Origin: Bacillota bacterium
GTDB taxonomy: Bacteria > Bacillota > Clostridia > Oscillospirales > Oscillospiraceae
NCBI GenBank assembly: GCA_023402075.1
Contig: JAEXCS010000003.1
Coordinates: 1 to 58,023 of the forward strand
Length of the DNA stretch: 58,023 nucleotides
Reading direction: 5' to 3'
Below are positions 24,792-33,578 of this stretch, piece by piece. The position numbers and the translations under genes are program-made. The notes under the pieces were generated by a model. That model was given only the letters and a program-made list of their open reading frames with translations, was not told the DNA's origin and made no database searches. Every line of letters starts with the position of its first letter. Within the stretch, counting starts at the first letter, position 1.

Positions 24792-25586
24792 ATGCTGTTT
24801 TCCAAACATCCCAGAACGGTTTATGCCAATGCCCCTGCCCACGAGGTGATCTGCCAGTTTCGGTTTCCCACGATTTTGACCATCAACGAGCGGGAACCGG
24901 CAGCGCTTCAGGAGGCAATCCGGGAGGACTTTCCCCAGTTTGCCCGGAAGGAGGACGCTGCCCCGCCTCAGATGGAGGGTCTTGGCGGCCCCAACCCGCA
25001 GGTCCGGCAGCAGAAGGCCGTGAGCAACTATCATTTTGTGTCGGCGGACAACCTGTGGAAAATTAACCTGACCCAGAATTTTCTGGCTCTGTCCACCCTG
25101 CGCTATACCGGGTGGGAGGACTTTGCCCGGGAGCTGGACCGACCTCTGGCGGAATTTATCCGCATTTACAAACCCGCCTATTTTGAACGGGTGGGCCTGC
25201 GGTACGTGAACATTTTCTCTCGGGAGAAGCTGGCTTTGCAGGAAACGCCGTGGTCGAAGCTGTTTGCACCGTCTTATCTCGGCCCCCTTGCCGAGCCGGA
25301 CGTGCGGGAAGAGGATGTGCTTAACTGCGGTGTGGATCTGCAATGCAAGCTGGATTCCAGCAGTGTGGCGAAAATCCACGCCGGTCCGGGCCGACTGCGG
25401 GGCAATCGGCCCGACGGGCAGCAGGACGCGGAAGTGAAATTTATCTTTGACATGGACTTGTCCATGGGGGGTAAAATGGACTGCAAGCTTTCCGCAGGCG
25501 CGGTAGAGACGCTCCACGCCCACGCTACGGAGCTGTTTGAGGGCGCGGTGACGGATGCGCTTCGCGCCGCCATGCAGCCGGAGTAA
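24792..25586 (+). CDS. TIGR04255-family protein
   Basis: 264 residues from MLFSKHPRTVYANAPAHEVI; AAGGAG stands about ten bases before ATG 24792. The N-terminal block APAHEVICQFRFPTILTINE, WEDFARELDRPLAEFIRIY and YFERVGLRYVNIFSREKL match the TIGR04255 family pattern. No membrane helices and no known catalytic residues; the function of the family is not known, though members appear near toxin-antitoxin and phage-defence genes in other genomes. Here it stands between a wall hydrolase and a terminator, without such neighbours. Confidence 0.75.
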   Translation: MLFSKHPRTVYANAPAHEVICQFRFPTILTINEREPAALQEAIREDFPQFARKEDAAPPQMEGLGGPNPQVRQQKAVSNYHFVSADNLWKINLTQNFLALSTLRYTGWEDFARELDRPLAEFIRIYKPAYFERVGLRYVNIFSREKLALQETPWSKLFAPSYLGPLAEPDVREEDVLNCGVDLQCKLDSSSVAKIHAGPGRLRGNRPDGQQDAEVKFIFDMDLSMGGKMDCKLSAGAVETLHAHATELFEGAVTDALRAAMQPE

Positions 25587-25616
25587 CACCGGCCTGCTTT
25601 ATACAAGCTAACATTA

Positions 25617-25660
25617 AAAGCCCGGAGGGGAGAACACTTAGTTCTCCCCTCCGGGCTTTT
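25617..25660. terminator. Bidirectional terminator
   Basis: AAAAGCCCGGAGGGGAGAAC pairs perfectly with GTTCTCCCCTCCGGGCTTTT around ACTTA. It serves the plus-strand TIGR04255 gene and the minus-strand icd gene. Confidence 0.9.
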
Positions 25661-25684
25661 GATAAGGTGCAAGGGAGGGCGGCT

Positions 25685-26914
25685 TTACCGCTGGTCGCCG
25701 TTGTGCATCTTTGCGGACAGCCGTGTTGCAATGGCATTCAGCGATTCCTCAAAATTGACAACCTGTTTGCAGTGCTCCTGCTCCACCAAAACCGCCAGAT
25801 CGCCGGTGAGGATGCCGTCCCGCATGGTTTCAAGGCAGGCGCTCTCAAGCTTTCCTGCAAAGGAAACCAAATCCGGCAGTCCGTCCAGCTCCCCCCGGCG
25901 GCGCAGAGCGCCGGTCCATGCGAAGATGGTGGCTGTGGCATTGGTGGAGGGCTTTTCCCCAGCCTGATAGCGGTAAAAATGCCGCGTGACAGTGCCGTGG
26001 GACGCCTCGAACTCCACAGACCCGTCCGGAGCCATCAGCACGGAGGTCATCATGGCAAGCGAGCCGAAGGCGGCGGCCACCATGTCGCTCATCACATCGC
26101 CGTCGTAATTCTTCAGTGCCCAGACAAACCCGCCCTTGGAGCGCATGACCCGGGAAACCGCATCGTCGATCAGCGTGTAAAAATAATGAAGGCCCAGTGC
26201 GTCAAATTTAGTCTTGTAGGTGGATTCAAATTCCTCGTCAAACACCCGGCGGAACTCTCCGTCGTATTCCTTGGAAATGGTGTCCTTGGCGGAGAACCAC
26301 AAATCCTGCTTTGTGTCCAGCGCGTACTGGAAGCAAGAGCGGACAAAGGCGCGGATAGAACCTTCCGTATTGTGCTGACCCTGAAATACGGCGGGGCCTT
26401 TTGTTTTGGCAACGGTAAGGCTCTGCGTTTTGCCGCTTTCACCGATAAAGTCCAGCGTGGCCACGCCCGGCTCGTCTGTCACCAGCTCCACGGCCTTGTA
26501 CATGTCGCCGTAAGCGTGGCGGGCCACGGTGATGGGTTTTTCCCAGCCCGGAACCGCCGGACGGAGAAAGGGCAGCAGGATGGGTGCACGAAAGGCCGTT
26601 CCGTCCAGCACGGCGCGGATGGTGCCGTTGGGAGAGGGCCAGATTTCCTTCAGGCCGTATTCTTCCTGCCGCTGGCGGTTGGCGGTGATGGTGGCGCATT
26701 TCACCGCCACGCCCAGCCGTCGGGTGGCGTTGGCCGCGTCCAGCGTAACCTGATCCCCTGTTTCGTCCCGATGAGGCAGGCCCAAATCGTAATACTCCGT
26801 TTTCAAATCCACGTAGGGGCAGATCAGTTCGTCCCGGATGATGCGCCAGAGCACACGGGTCATTTCATCGCCGTCCATCTCCACCAGAGGCGTTTTCATT
26901 TGAAGCTTTTCCAT
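25685..26914 (-). CDS. icd: NADP-dependent isocitrate dehydrogenase (eukaryote-like type)
   Basis: 409 residues. MKTPLVEMDGDEMTRVLW near the start, SPNGTIRAVLDGTAFRAPI, GQHNTEGSIRAFVRSCF, YDGDVMSDMVAAAFGSLAMM and EASHGTVTRHF are the substrate, metal (Asp pair) and NADP sites of the IDH subfamily that resembles eukaryotic cytosolic enzymes. It turns isocitrate into 2-oxoglutarate with NADPH. The start lies one base after the stop of the aconitase-like gene, so the two make consecutive steps from one transcript, probably for glutamate synthesis in an organism with an incomplete citric acid cycle. Confidence 0.95.
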   Translation of the reverse strand: MEKLQMKTPLVEMDGDEMTRVLWRIIRDELICPYVDLKTEYYDLGLPHRDETGDQVTLDAANATRRLGVAVKCATITANRQRQEEYGLKEIWPSPNGTIRAVLDGTAFRAPILLPFLRPAVPGWEKPITVARHAYGDMYKAVELVTDEPGVATLDFIGESGKTQSLTVAKTKGPAVFQGQHNTEGSIRAFVRSCFQYALDTKQDLWFSAKDTISKEYDGEFRRVFDEEFESTYKTKFDALGLHYFYTLIDDAVSRVMRSKGGFVWALKNYDGDVMSDMVAAAFGSLAMMTSVLMAPDGSVEFEASHGTVTRHFYRYQAGEKPSTNATATIFAWTGALRRRGELDGLPDLVSFAGKLESACLETMRDGILTGDLAVLVEQEHCKQVVNFEESLNAIATRLSAKMHNGDQR

Positions 26915-26915
26915 C

Positions 26916-29147
26916 TCAGATGTTCCTCTTTCTGTAATAATTCATCAGGCAGCCATCCAGCAGAATCTCCCGCTCCTCCGCTGTTAGGTTTTGCAAGTGG
27001 AGCGTCAGGGGGACGGAGGTCCCGTCCCTACGCAGCAGCACAGCGGGCAGGGCTTCCTGCTGGTTGGAAATTGCATCTCGCACCCCGGGAATAAAGACGC
27101 ACTCGCCGTTCTTGCCGGGAAAGTCTGTATCCATGGTGAAGGGGAAAATGCCCCAGTTGATGCAGTTGGAGCGGTAACGCTTGGTGGCAAAACTTTGGCA
27201 CAGATTGGCGCAGCCCCCCAGCACCCGCTGGCAGGAGGCGGCCTGTTCCCGGGCGGAGCCGTCTCCGGGCCGGTTTGCGTAGATGGCGGAGCCGAATTGG
27301 GTGGAGCTTAGAAGCGCCGCGCCGTCGCCCACGCGATTGAGAAGAGAAACCAGCTTTTCTGGGGATTTTCCCGCCATCCGCTCCGCTTCCCCGGCGGCAA
27401 TTGCCTTGGCGCGGGGAACGTATTGCGGCTCCCGGCGGGACAGGGTAAACTCCGCCAGCCGCATGGGATTGGAGCGGTAGGACGAGGTTTCGCCAGAGGG
27501 AATCAGCTCGTCGGTGGTGGTGACCTCGTCCCGCAAAACCGCTGCCAGCTCCACCAGCAGGTTTTCCGCTGGGGGCTGAATCACCGGCCAGTCGGTAATA
27601 TTGGGCCCCATCACAAGCTCCGTCTCCGGCAGGGGATGGCCCACCCCGTTATACACCCGCTTTTCATAGGGTGCGGGGTCGAACACATAGGGAAGAGGCT
27701 GGAGCGTAAATGGTTCCTCCGTGGCGGGGGTGATTCTGCCGCCGTTGCGGGCGGTGGCGGCGATGGACCGGGCGTCCATCAAACACACGGCGGCAAACTG
27801 CCCCTCACCGGGCTTGCTGCCCTCCCGGTTGGGGAAGTTGCGGGTGGTGTGCCGCAGGCTGAGGGCGTTGTTGGCGGGCACATCCCCCGCGCCGAAGCAG
27901 GGGCCGCAGAAGCTGGGCTTTAAAACCGCGCCCGCTTCCAGAAGGGCGGCGGAAATCCCTGCACGGGTCAGGGCAAGGCTCACCGGCACACTGGTGGGAT
28001 AGACGCTGAGAGAGAAATCGCCGCCCTCCGGGCCGCCGCCCAGAATGTCGGCGGCGGCGGTGATGTTGTCGAACAGTCCGCCCGCGCAGCCTGCCACGAT
28101 GCCCTGGTCGGCCCATACGCCGCCGTCCCGGATTTTATCCAGAAGCCGGGGAGTGGCCTTGGGCCAGCGCTGCTTTGCGTCGGCCTCCACCGCCGAGAGA
28201 ATGTCGGCGGCATTGTCCAAAAACTCCCGGATAGGATAGGCGTTGGAGGGGTGGAAGGGCAGGGCCAGCATGGGTTCCACCGCGTCAAGGGCGATGGAAA
28301 CCATCCGGTCGTAGTACGCGCCCCCGCCGGGGGACAGGGGCCGGTATTCCCCGGCCCGGCCGTGAACCTCGTAAAATTTCTGCACCGTGTCGTCCGTCTC
28401 CCAGACGGAGGAAAGACAGGCGGTTTCCGTGGTCATCACGTCCACGCCGTTGCGATAGTCCATGGGGAGGGACGAAATGCCCGGCCCCGCAAACTCCAGC
28501 ACCCGGTTGCGGACAAAGCCCTGGTCAAACGTGGCCTTAATCAGGGCAAGCGCCACATCGTGAGGGCCTACTCCCATTTTCGGTGTGCCTGTGAGATACA
28601 CCAGAACAATTTCAGGATAATCGCCGTCCCACGTGTCCTTTAAAAGCTGCTTGCACAGCTCCGGGCCGCCCTCACCCACGCCCATGGTTCCCAGTGCCCC
28701 GTACCGGGTGTGTGAATCGGAGCCGAGAATCATCTTTCCGCAGCCTGCCAACTGCTCTCGGGCATAGGAGTGGATGACGCTTTGGTTGGCGGGGACGTAG
28801 ATACCACCGTATTTCTTCGCGGCGGAAAGACCGAAAGCGTGGTCGTCCCCGTTGATGGTGCCGCCCACGGCGCACAAGCTGTTGTGGCAGTTGGTCAGTG
28901 CGTAGGGCAGGGGGAATTCTCGCATTCCCGAGGCCCGGGCCTGCTGGAGAATGCCCACGTAGGTGATGTCGTGGGAAACCATCGCGTCAAAGCGGAGCCG
29001 CAGCTTCTTTTCATCGCCGGATTGATTGTGGCTTTGCAGGATAGACCAGGACAGGGTGCGTCTGCGCCCTTCCTCCGGGGAGATGGATGCGGTTTCGCAG
29101 GGAGCGCCTCCGGACAGAAACACGCCCGAGGAGTGCAGCGTAATCAT
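26916..29147 (-). CDS. Aconitate hydratase-like protein
   Basis: 743 residues from MITLHSSGVFLSGGAPCETA; GGGAGGG before ATG 29147 selects this start. It has the aconitase fold: GSDSHTRYGALGTMGVGEGG, the Cys residues at CLSSVW and FCGPCFGAGDVPANN for the [4Fe-4S] cluster, and a C-terminal swivel domain with TKRYRSNCINWGIFPF. It is shorter and more divergent than AcnA (about 890 residues) and belongs to a hydratase subfamily common in Clostridia. Paired with icd it should convert citrate to isocitrate. Confidence 0.88.
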   Translation of the reverse strand: MITLHSSGVFLSGGAPCETASISPEEGRRRTLSWSILQSHNQSGDEKKLRLRFDAMVSHDITYVGILQQARASGMREFPLPYALTNCHNSLCAVGGTINGDDHAFGLSAAKKYGGIYVPANQSVIHSYAREQLAGCGKMILGSDSHTRYGALGTMGVGEGGPELCKQLLKDTWDGDYPEIVLVYLTGTPKMGVGPHDVALALIKATFDQGFVRNRVLEFAGPGISSLPMDYRNGVDVMTTETACLSSVWETDDTVQKFYEVHGRAGEYRPLSPGGGAYYDRMVSIALDAVEPMLALPFHPSNAYPIREFLDNAADILSAVEADAKQRWPKATPRLLDKIRDGGVWADQGIVAGCAGGLFDNITAAADILGGGPEGGDFSLSVYPTSVPVSLALTRAGISAALLEAGAVLKPSFCGPCFGAGDVPANNALSLRHTTRNFPNREGSKPGEGQFAAVCLMDARSIAATARNGGRITPATEEPFTLQPLPYVFDPAPYEKRVYNGVGHPLPETELVMGPNITDWPVIQPPAENLLVELAAVLRDEVTTTDELIPSGETSSYRSNPMRLAEFTLSRREPQYVPRAKAIAAGEAERMAGKSPEKLVSLLNRVGDGAALLSSTQFGSAIYANRPGDGSAREQAASCQRVLGGCANLCQSFATKRYRSNCINWGIFPFTMDTDFPGKNGECVFIPGVRDAISNQQEALPAVLLRRDGTSVPLTLHLQNLTAEEREILLDGCLMNYYRKRNI

Positions 29148-29331
29148 ATAAATCCCTCCCAAACCCGCTATTTTCGCAGCGAGCTTTTTTAAACTTGTGT
29201 TTTAATGTAGCACAAAATATCCCGTATGAAAAGATAAAAATGGTGGAAGAAAGGATTTGTCCTGCATTTTCGTCAAAATGACCGCTGGAGTGGCGGGGAG
29301 AGGAGAAATTCTTGGTGCGGCTTACGGAGAG

Positions 29332-29373
29332 AAAAAACCGCGCGGGCAAAAGCTTGCGCCCTTGTCCGCGCGG
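29332..29373 (-). terminator. Terminator of the adenine deaminase gene
   Basis: Minus strand: CCGCGCGGACAAGGGC pairs with TTTTGCCCGCGCGG (with small bulges), followed by TTTTTTC. It lies directly past the ade stop codon. Between it and the aconitase start (29148-29331) no gene is seen. Confidence 0.75.
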
Positions 29374-29399
29374 CGGGATTGATGAATGTGCCGATGGAT

Positions 29400-31124
29400 T
29401 TATACGTAGGTCTGGCGGCTCACGTCGAATACGCCCCGGGTGGTGATGCGCAGAGACGGAATGACCGGAAGAGCCATGAAGCTGAGGGTCATAAAGGGGT
29501 CCACCCCGTCGGAGACGCCGAGGGCTGAGGCTTTTTCCTTGGCATCCTCCAGCTTCCGGTTCACTTCGGGCAAAGGCTCTTCACTCATAATGCCCGCGAT
29601 GGACAAGGAAACCTCGGCAACGGAGGCCCCGCCGTCCAGCACCACAATGCCGCCGTTCAGCTCCACCACCCGGTTTACCGCCGCGGCCATATCCGCTTCG
29701 TTGGTGCCCACCACGATGATGTTGTGGGAATCGTGGGAAATGGAGGTGGCCACCGCGCCGGATTTCAGGCCGTAGCCTTGAATGTAGCCGATGCCGATGT
29801 GGTGGGTGTTCTTGTGTCGCTCCACCACCGCCAGCTTTAACACGTCATACTCTGTGTCGATGCGGTCGGAATAGCCCGCGTCCACTGTGGTAATCTCGCC
29901 GGGGACCATGCCGATGATGCCACGGGGGCGTTTTTCAGCAAAATCCTCTTCCGTCAGCGTTCCCACGTGGAAGGTGTTGTGCGCCCGCTCCACCAGATAC
30001 GGCTCGATGGACGGTGCGGGGAAGTCCCGCAGTTCACCGTTTTCCACCATCAGCTCGCCCCGCTTGTAGACCTTCTCAATCTGGAAGGACTCGAAGCTGT
30101 CGATCACCACAAAGTCTCCCAGATACCCCGGCGCGATGGCGCCCCGGTTGTTCAGAAGAAAGTACCGCGCCGCGTTGTGGCAGGCAACCTTCACTGCCGT
30201 GATGGGGTCTGCCCCCAGAGCGATGGCCCGCCGGACAATGTAATCGATGTGGCCCTTTTCCAAAAGGTCGTTGGGGTGCTTGTCGTCGGTGCAGAACATG
30301 CAGCGCTCGGCGTATTTGTCACAAAGGAGGGGAACCAGCGCTTCCAAATTCCGGGCGGCGGTGCCCTCCCGAATCATGATAAACTGGCCCCGCTGGAGCT
30401 TGGCAACAGCGTCGCTCAAATCGTGGCACTCGTGGTCGGAATAGACCCCGGCGGCGATGTAGGCATTCAAATCGTTGCCCTGAAGGTCCGGCGCGTGGCC
30501 GTCAATCTTTTTGTGATGGGCCTGCGCTGCCACAATTTTTTCAACGGCCTGCTCATCGCCGTTGATAATGCCCACAAAGTTCATCATCTCTGCAAGGCCC
30601 TGCACTCTGGGATGATCGTAAAAGGAGTCAATGGCCCGATAGTCCAGAATTGCCCCGGACTCATCCAAAGGCGTGGCGGGAACGCAGGAGGGCAGCATGA
30701 ACCGCACGTCCACCGGCAGGCCCTCTGTGGCCTGAAGCATGTACTCAATGCCGTCGGTTCCCATAACATTGGCAATCTCATGGGGATCGGTAATGACGGT
30801 GGTGGTGCCGTGGGGCAGCACCGCTTTTACAAATTCACGGGGACTGACCAGAGAGCTTTCCAGATGAATGTGTGCGTCCAGAAAACCGGGGAGGACGATT
30901 TTTCCGGTCATGTCCGCTTCAACTTCGCCCTCGTAGCTGCCCATGCCCACAATCAGCCCTTCGGCTACGGCGATGTCCGCCTGACACAGCTCGTTGGAGA
31001 ACACATTGACATAGGTTGCGTTTTTCAGCACCAGATCCGCCTTTTCGCGGCCCGACGCGGCCTCGATGATGCGCCGTTTCTTCAGCAGCTTCCGGTTGAT
31101 TTTGCCCGCATAGCTCTCAGACAT
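29400..31124 (-). CDS. ade: Adenine deaminase
   Basis: 574 residues from MSESYAGKINRKLLKKRRII; AGGAG seven bases before ATG 31124 sets the start. LPGFLDAHIHLESSLVSP is the metal-binding HxH, TTVITDPHEIANVMG, VYSDHECHDL and CTDDKHPNDLLEKGHID are further amidohydrolase sites, and ISHDSHNIIVVGTNEADMA in the C-terminal part is typical of Ade. It converts adenine to hypoxanthine, which the xanthine-dehydrogenase-type enzymes encoded at 43.8-51.2 kb could oxidise. It has its own promoter with a dyad between -35 and -10. Confidence 0.95.
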   Translation of the reverse strand: MSESYAGKINRKLLKKRRIIEAASGREKADLVLKNATYVNVFSNELCQADIAVAEGLIVGMGSYEGEVEADMTGKIVLPGFLDAHIHLESSLVSPREFVKAVLPHGTTTVITDPHEIANVMGTDGIEYMLQATEGLPVDVRFMLPSCVPATPLDESGAILDYRAIDSFYDHPRVQGLAEMMNFVGIINGDEQAVEKIVAAQAHHKKIDGHAPDLQGNDLNAYIAAGVYSDHECHDLSDAVAKLQRGQFIMIREGTAARNLEALVPLLCDKYAERCMFCTDDKHPNDLLEKGHIDYIVRRAIALGADPITAVKVACHNAARYFLLNNRGAIAPGYLGDFVVIDSFESFQIEKVYKRGELMVENGELRDFPAPSIEPYLVERAHNTFHVGTLTEEDFAEKRPRGIIGMVPGEITTVDAGYSDRIDTEYDVLKLAVVERHKNTHHIGIGYIQGYGLKSGAVATSISHDSHNIIVVGTNEADMAAAVNRVVELNGGIVVLDGGASVAEVSLSIAGIMSEEPLPEVNRKLEDAKEKASALGVSDGVDPFMTLSFMALPVIPSLRITTRGVFDVSRQTYV

Positions 31125-31197
31125 GGGACCACTCCTTTTCAATATTAAATTTACTTATCTCAAAAAGTAATAGAGATAATGATGATGATTTTAAGAA

Positions 31198-31226
31198 AGT
31201 ATACGCGCAAAACGCGCGTTTGTCCA
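31198..31226 (-). promoter_or_regulatory. ade promoter with dyad operator in the spacer
   Basis: On the minus strand TGGACA (31226-31221) and TATACT (31203-31198) stand 17 bases apart. The spacer is almost wholly the inverted repeat ACGCGC-GTTTT-GCGCGT, where a repressor would block RNA polymerase directly. The leader to ATG 31124 is about 65 bases and AT-rich; no purine riboswitch core was found in it. Confidence 0.65.
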
Positions 31227-31350
31227 TAGAGAAAACGGGAAAAGTTTTTTGTTGCATTCGCTACTTCCAAAAATATGAAGGGTCTGCTATATTAGTAACA
31301 GTCAATATACGAATGGACCGCCGGGATCGGCAAAGGAAAGGAGCGTTTTT

Positions 31351-31983
31351 ATGGCAAAAATAAACGCAAAAGCCTATGAGGCCATGGACTACGGCATGTA
31401 CCTCATCTCCACTTCCGCGGACGGAAAGCGGCAGGGCTGCATTGTCACCTCGTTCGCGCAGGTTACTTCCTCCCGTCCGCCCCGCTTCACCGTCACACTG
31501 AATAAGGATCACTTCACCACCGAGGCGATTCTGGCATCCGGTGTTTTCTCTGTGACGCTGCTGGGGAAGGACTGCCCCGAAGAGATCATCAATACTTTCG
31601 GCTATAAATCCGGTCGTGTGGGGGACAAGTTTGCCGCCTTTGAGCCGAAGACGGACGAGAGCGGAAACCCCTATCTTGCAGAGCATATGGTGTCCCGCGT
31701 GAGCTGCCGCGTGGTGGATAAGCTGGAGATCGGAAGCTATGTGCTGCTGGTTGGAGAGGCTGTTGACGCGGAGATTCTTGACGGCGGAGAGATGATGACG
31801 CTGAAGGAATTTTCTAATCGTGGAAAGAGCGCGCCCCCCACGGCTACCGTGGTGCGCGAGATGGTGGGCAAGGGCTTCCGCTGCACCGTGTGCGGCTATA
31901 TCTACGAGAGCGAGACGCTGCCCCCGGACTATATCTGCCCGGTGTGCCATGCTCCGGCAAGTAAGTTTGTGCCCAACGACTAA
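31351..31983 (+). CDS. Flavin reductase-like protein with C-terminal rubredoxin (high-molecular-weight rubredoxin)
   Basis: 210 residues. Residues about 5-155 form the FMN-binding split barrel (GMYLISTSADGKRQGCIVTS, ASGVFSVTLLGKDC); residues about 170-210 form a rubredoxin domain with FRCTVCGYIYES and YICPVCHAPASKF. This layout matches the Moorella Hrb protein, which carries electrons from NAD(P)H to flavodiiron NO or O2 reductases. AAAGGAG precedes ATG 31351. It stands alone between ade and megL, and no flavodiiron partner is in the window. Confidence 0.9.
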   Translation: MAKINAKAYEAMDYGMYLISTSADGKRQGCIVTSFAQVTSSRPPRFTVTLNKDHFTTEAILASGVFSVTLLGKDCPEEIINTFGYKSGRVGDKFAAFEPKTDESGNPYLAEHMVSRVSCRVVDKLEIGSYVLLVGEAVDAEILDGGEMMTLKEFSNRGKSAPPTATVVREMVGKGFRCTVCGYIYESETLPPDYICPVCHAPASKFVPND

Positions 31984-32008
31984 AAGAACAGCAAACACCT
32001 GTTAATTG

Positions 32009-32041
32009 AAAAAGGCGTCCGCCATTGGCGGACGCCTTTTT
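32009..32041. terminator. Bidirectional terminator
   Basis: AAAAAGGCGTCCGCC pairs with GGCGGACGCCTTTTT around ATT, between the convergent flavin reductase-rubredoxin gene and megL. Confidence 0.88.
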
Positions 32042-32057
32042 GTAGTTTGACTGAACC

Positions 32058-33254
32058 TTAGAGCAGCGTATCCAGTACGGCCTTGAAATCCGCGATGATG
32101 TCCTCCGGGTCCTCCAGCCCCACGCTGATGCGGACAAGCCCCTCGCTGATTCCGGCGGATTTCAGCTCTTCCGGAGTATAGGTGGAGTGGGTCATGGAGG
32201 CAGGATGCTCCACCAGTGTCTCCGCGTCACCCAAAGACACGGCGATGACGCATAGTTCCAGTCGGTTCAGGGCGGCGGCGGTGGCGGCGCGGTCGGCTTT
32301 CAGCTCAAAGGCCATCATGCCGCCGGGCAGCTTCATCTGCTTCTGGACGATTTCGCGGCCTTCAAAATCTTCTAGACCGGGATAATAGACCTTTGCAACC
32401 GCCGGATGACCTTGGAGGAATTCCGCCACCTTTGCGGCGTTTGCGCAGTGGCGCTCCATGCGCAGACTGAGGGTTTTCAGGCCCCGGTTGATTAAAAATG
32501 CGTCAAAGGGGCTTAATACCGCACCGGTCATGTCTTTCAGGCCGAACATCCGGCATTGGCCGATAAAGTCCGCGCTGCCCACCACGAAGCCCGCGATCAC
32601 ATCGCCGTGGCCGTTGATGTATTTGGTGGCGCTGTGGACCACCGCGTCAGCGCCCAGCTCCAGCGGGCGCTGGAGATAGGGAGAGCAGAAGGTATTGTCC
32701 ACGATGACCCGGATGGAAGGGTTAAATTCATGGGCAATGCGGGCGATTTCGGCAATGTCGATAACCTTCATGGTGGGATTGCAGGGCGTTTCAAAATAGA
32801 CCACCTTTGTGTTGCGGCTCAGGTGCTTTTTCAAATTCTCCGGACGGCTCAAATCGGTGAGGGTCACGTGCACCCCAAATTTGGGCATCCCGTGGCTTAA
32901 AAGGGCATAGGTACAGCCGTACAGCGTCTCATCCGCCAGAATCTCGTCCCCTGCCACAACGGAGGTCCACAGGGCCGTGGTGATGGCGCCCATGCCGGAT
33001 GCGGCGGAAAGTGCTGCCTCGCCGCTCTCCAAGGAGGCCAGCTTTGCTTCTACCTGCGTCAAAGATGGATTGCCTAGGCGGGTGTATATGTAGCCGCTTT
33101 CTTTCCCGGCAAACCGTGCGCCCCCTTGCTCCACGGAGGTAAAAGAAAAGGTGGAGGTCTGATAGATGGGCGCGCAGAGGGAATCGGCGCTGTTAACTTC
33201 CTTCCCTGTGTGGATCTGGCGGGTGGAGAAACCAAGCTTCTGTTCGTTTTTCAT
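32058..33254 (-). CDS. megL: Methionine gamma-lyase (Cys/Met-metabolism PLP enzyme)
   Basis: 398 residues from MKNEQKLGFSTRQIHTGKEV; an AAGGA nine bases upstream favours ATG 33254 over 33263. YQTSTFSF, YTRLGNPSLTQVEAKLA, LYGCTYALLSHG, VDNTFCSPYLQRPLELGAD and the PLP lysine in VHSATKYINGHGDVI identify the family. The Cys in YGCTY is typical of methionine gamma-lyase rather than of cystathionine enzymes. The reaction gives methanethiol, ammonia and 2-oxobutyrate. A LysR gene is divergent from it across 324 bases, a likely regulator. Confidence 0.85.
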   Translation of the reverse strand: MKNEQKLGFSTRQIHTGKEVNSADSLCAPIYQTSTFSFTSVEQGGARFAGKESGYIYTRLGNPSLTQVEAKLASLESGEAALSAASGMGAITTALWTSVVAGDEILADETLYGCTYALLSHGMPKFGVHVTLTDLSRPENLKKHLSRNTKVVYFETPCNPTMKVIDIAEIARIAHEFNPSIRVIVDNTFCSPYLQRPLELGADAVVHSATKYINGHGDVIAGFVVGSADFIGQCRMFGLKDMTGAVLSPFDAFLINRGLKTLSLRMERHCANAAKVAEFLQGHPAVAKVYYPGLEDFEGREIVQKQMKLPGGMMAFELKADRAATAAALNRLELCVIAVSLGDAETLVEHPASMTHSTYTPEELKSAGISEGLVRISVGLEDPEDIIADFKAVLDTLL

Positions 33255-33514
33255 GAATACCATCCTTTCTGACGGCCCGCAGAGCAGGCAAACTGGCGGA
33301 GACGGACAAAAGAAGTGTTCCGTTGCAGCGGGGCAGAAAAAACCGGCAGATGTCCCGCAAAGACAGAAAATTAGCAGGGGTATTGTGGAATGTATATATA
33401 TATTTCTTTAAGTTTGGGAAAAATTTATATGCCTTAACAACAATGTAACAGATTTTGGGAGAAAGCGTTAGCGCGTATTTCCGAAAATCAGTTACCAGTT
33501 TTTTCGATAATGAA
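33255..33514. other. Divergent control region between megL and the LysR gene
   Basis: No gene. The half next to megL is GC-rich, the middle (33390-33470) is AT-rich with a TATATATATA run. A minus-strand promoter could not be fixed with confidence. The plus-strand promoter is listed separately. Confidence 0.4.
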
Positions 33515-33543
33515 TTGACAAGGTTGTCAAAAATTTTTATACT
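33515..33543 (+). promoter_or_regulatory. Promoter of the LysR gene with a dyad over the -35
   Basis: TTGACA (33515-33520), 17-base spacer, TATACT (33538-33543). The -35 is one arm of the perfect inverted repeat TTGACA-AGGT-TGTCAA (33515-33530), suited to autorepression. Confidence 0.75.
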
Positions 33544-33578
33544 GGAGGGAATAAGCTGATTAACAAGGAGGGAGTCTT

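Noticed and set aside
31125..31350. Purine riboswitch upstream of ade
   Set aside because: No conserved three-way-junction core of the guanine/adenine class could be found; the dyad in the promoter spacer is the better explanation.
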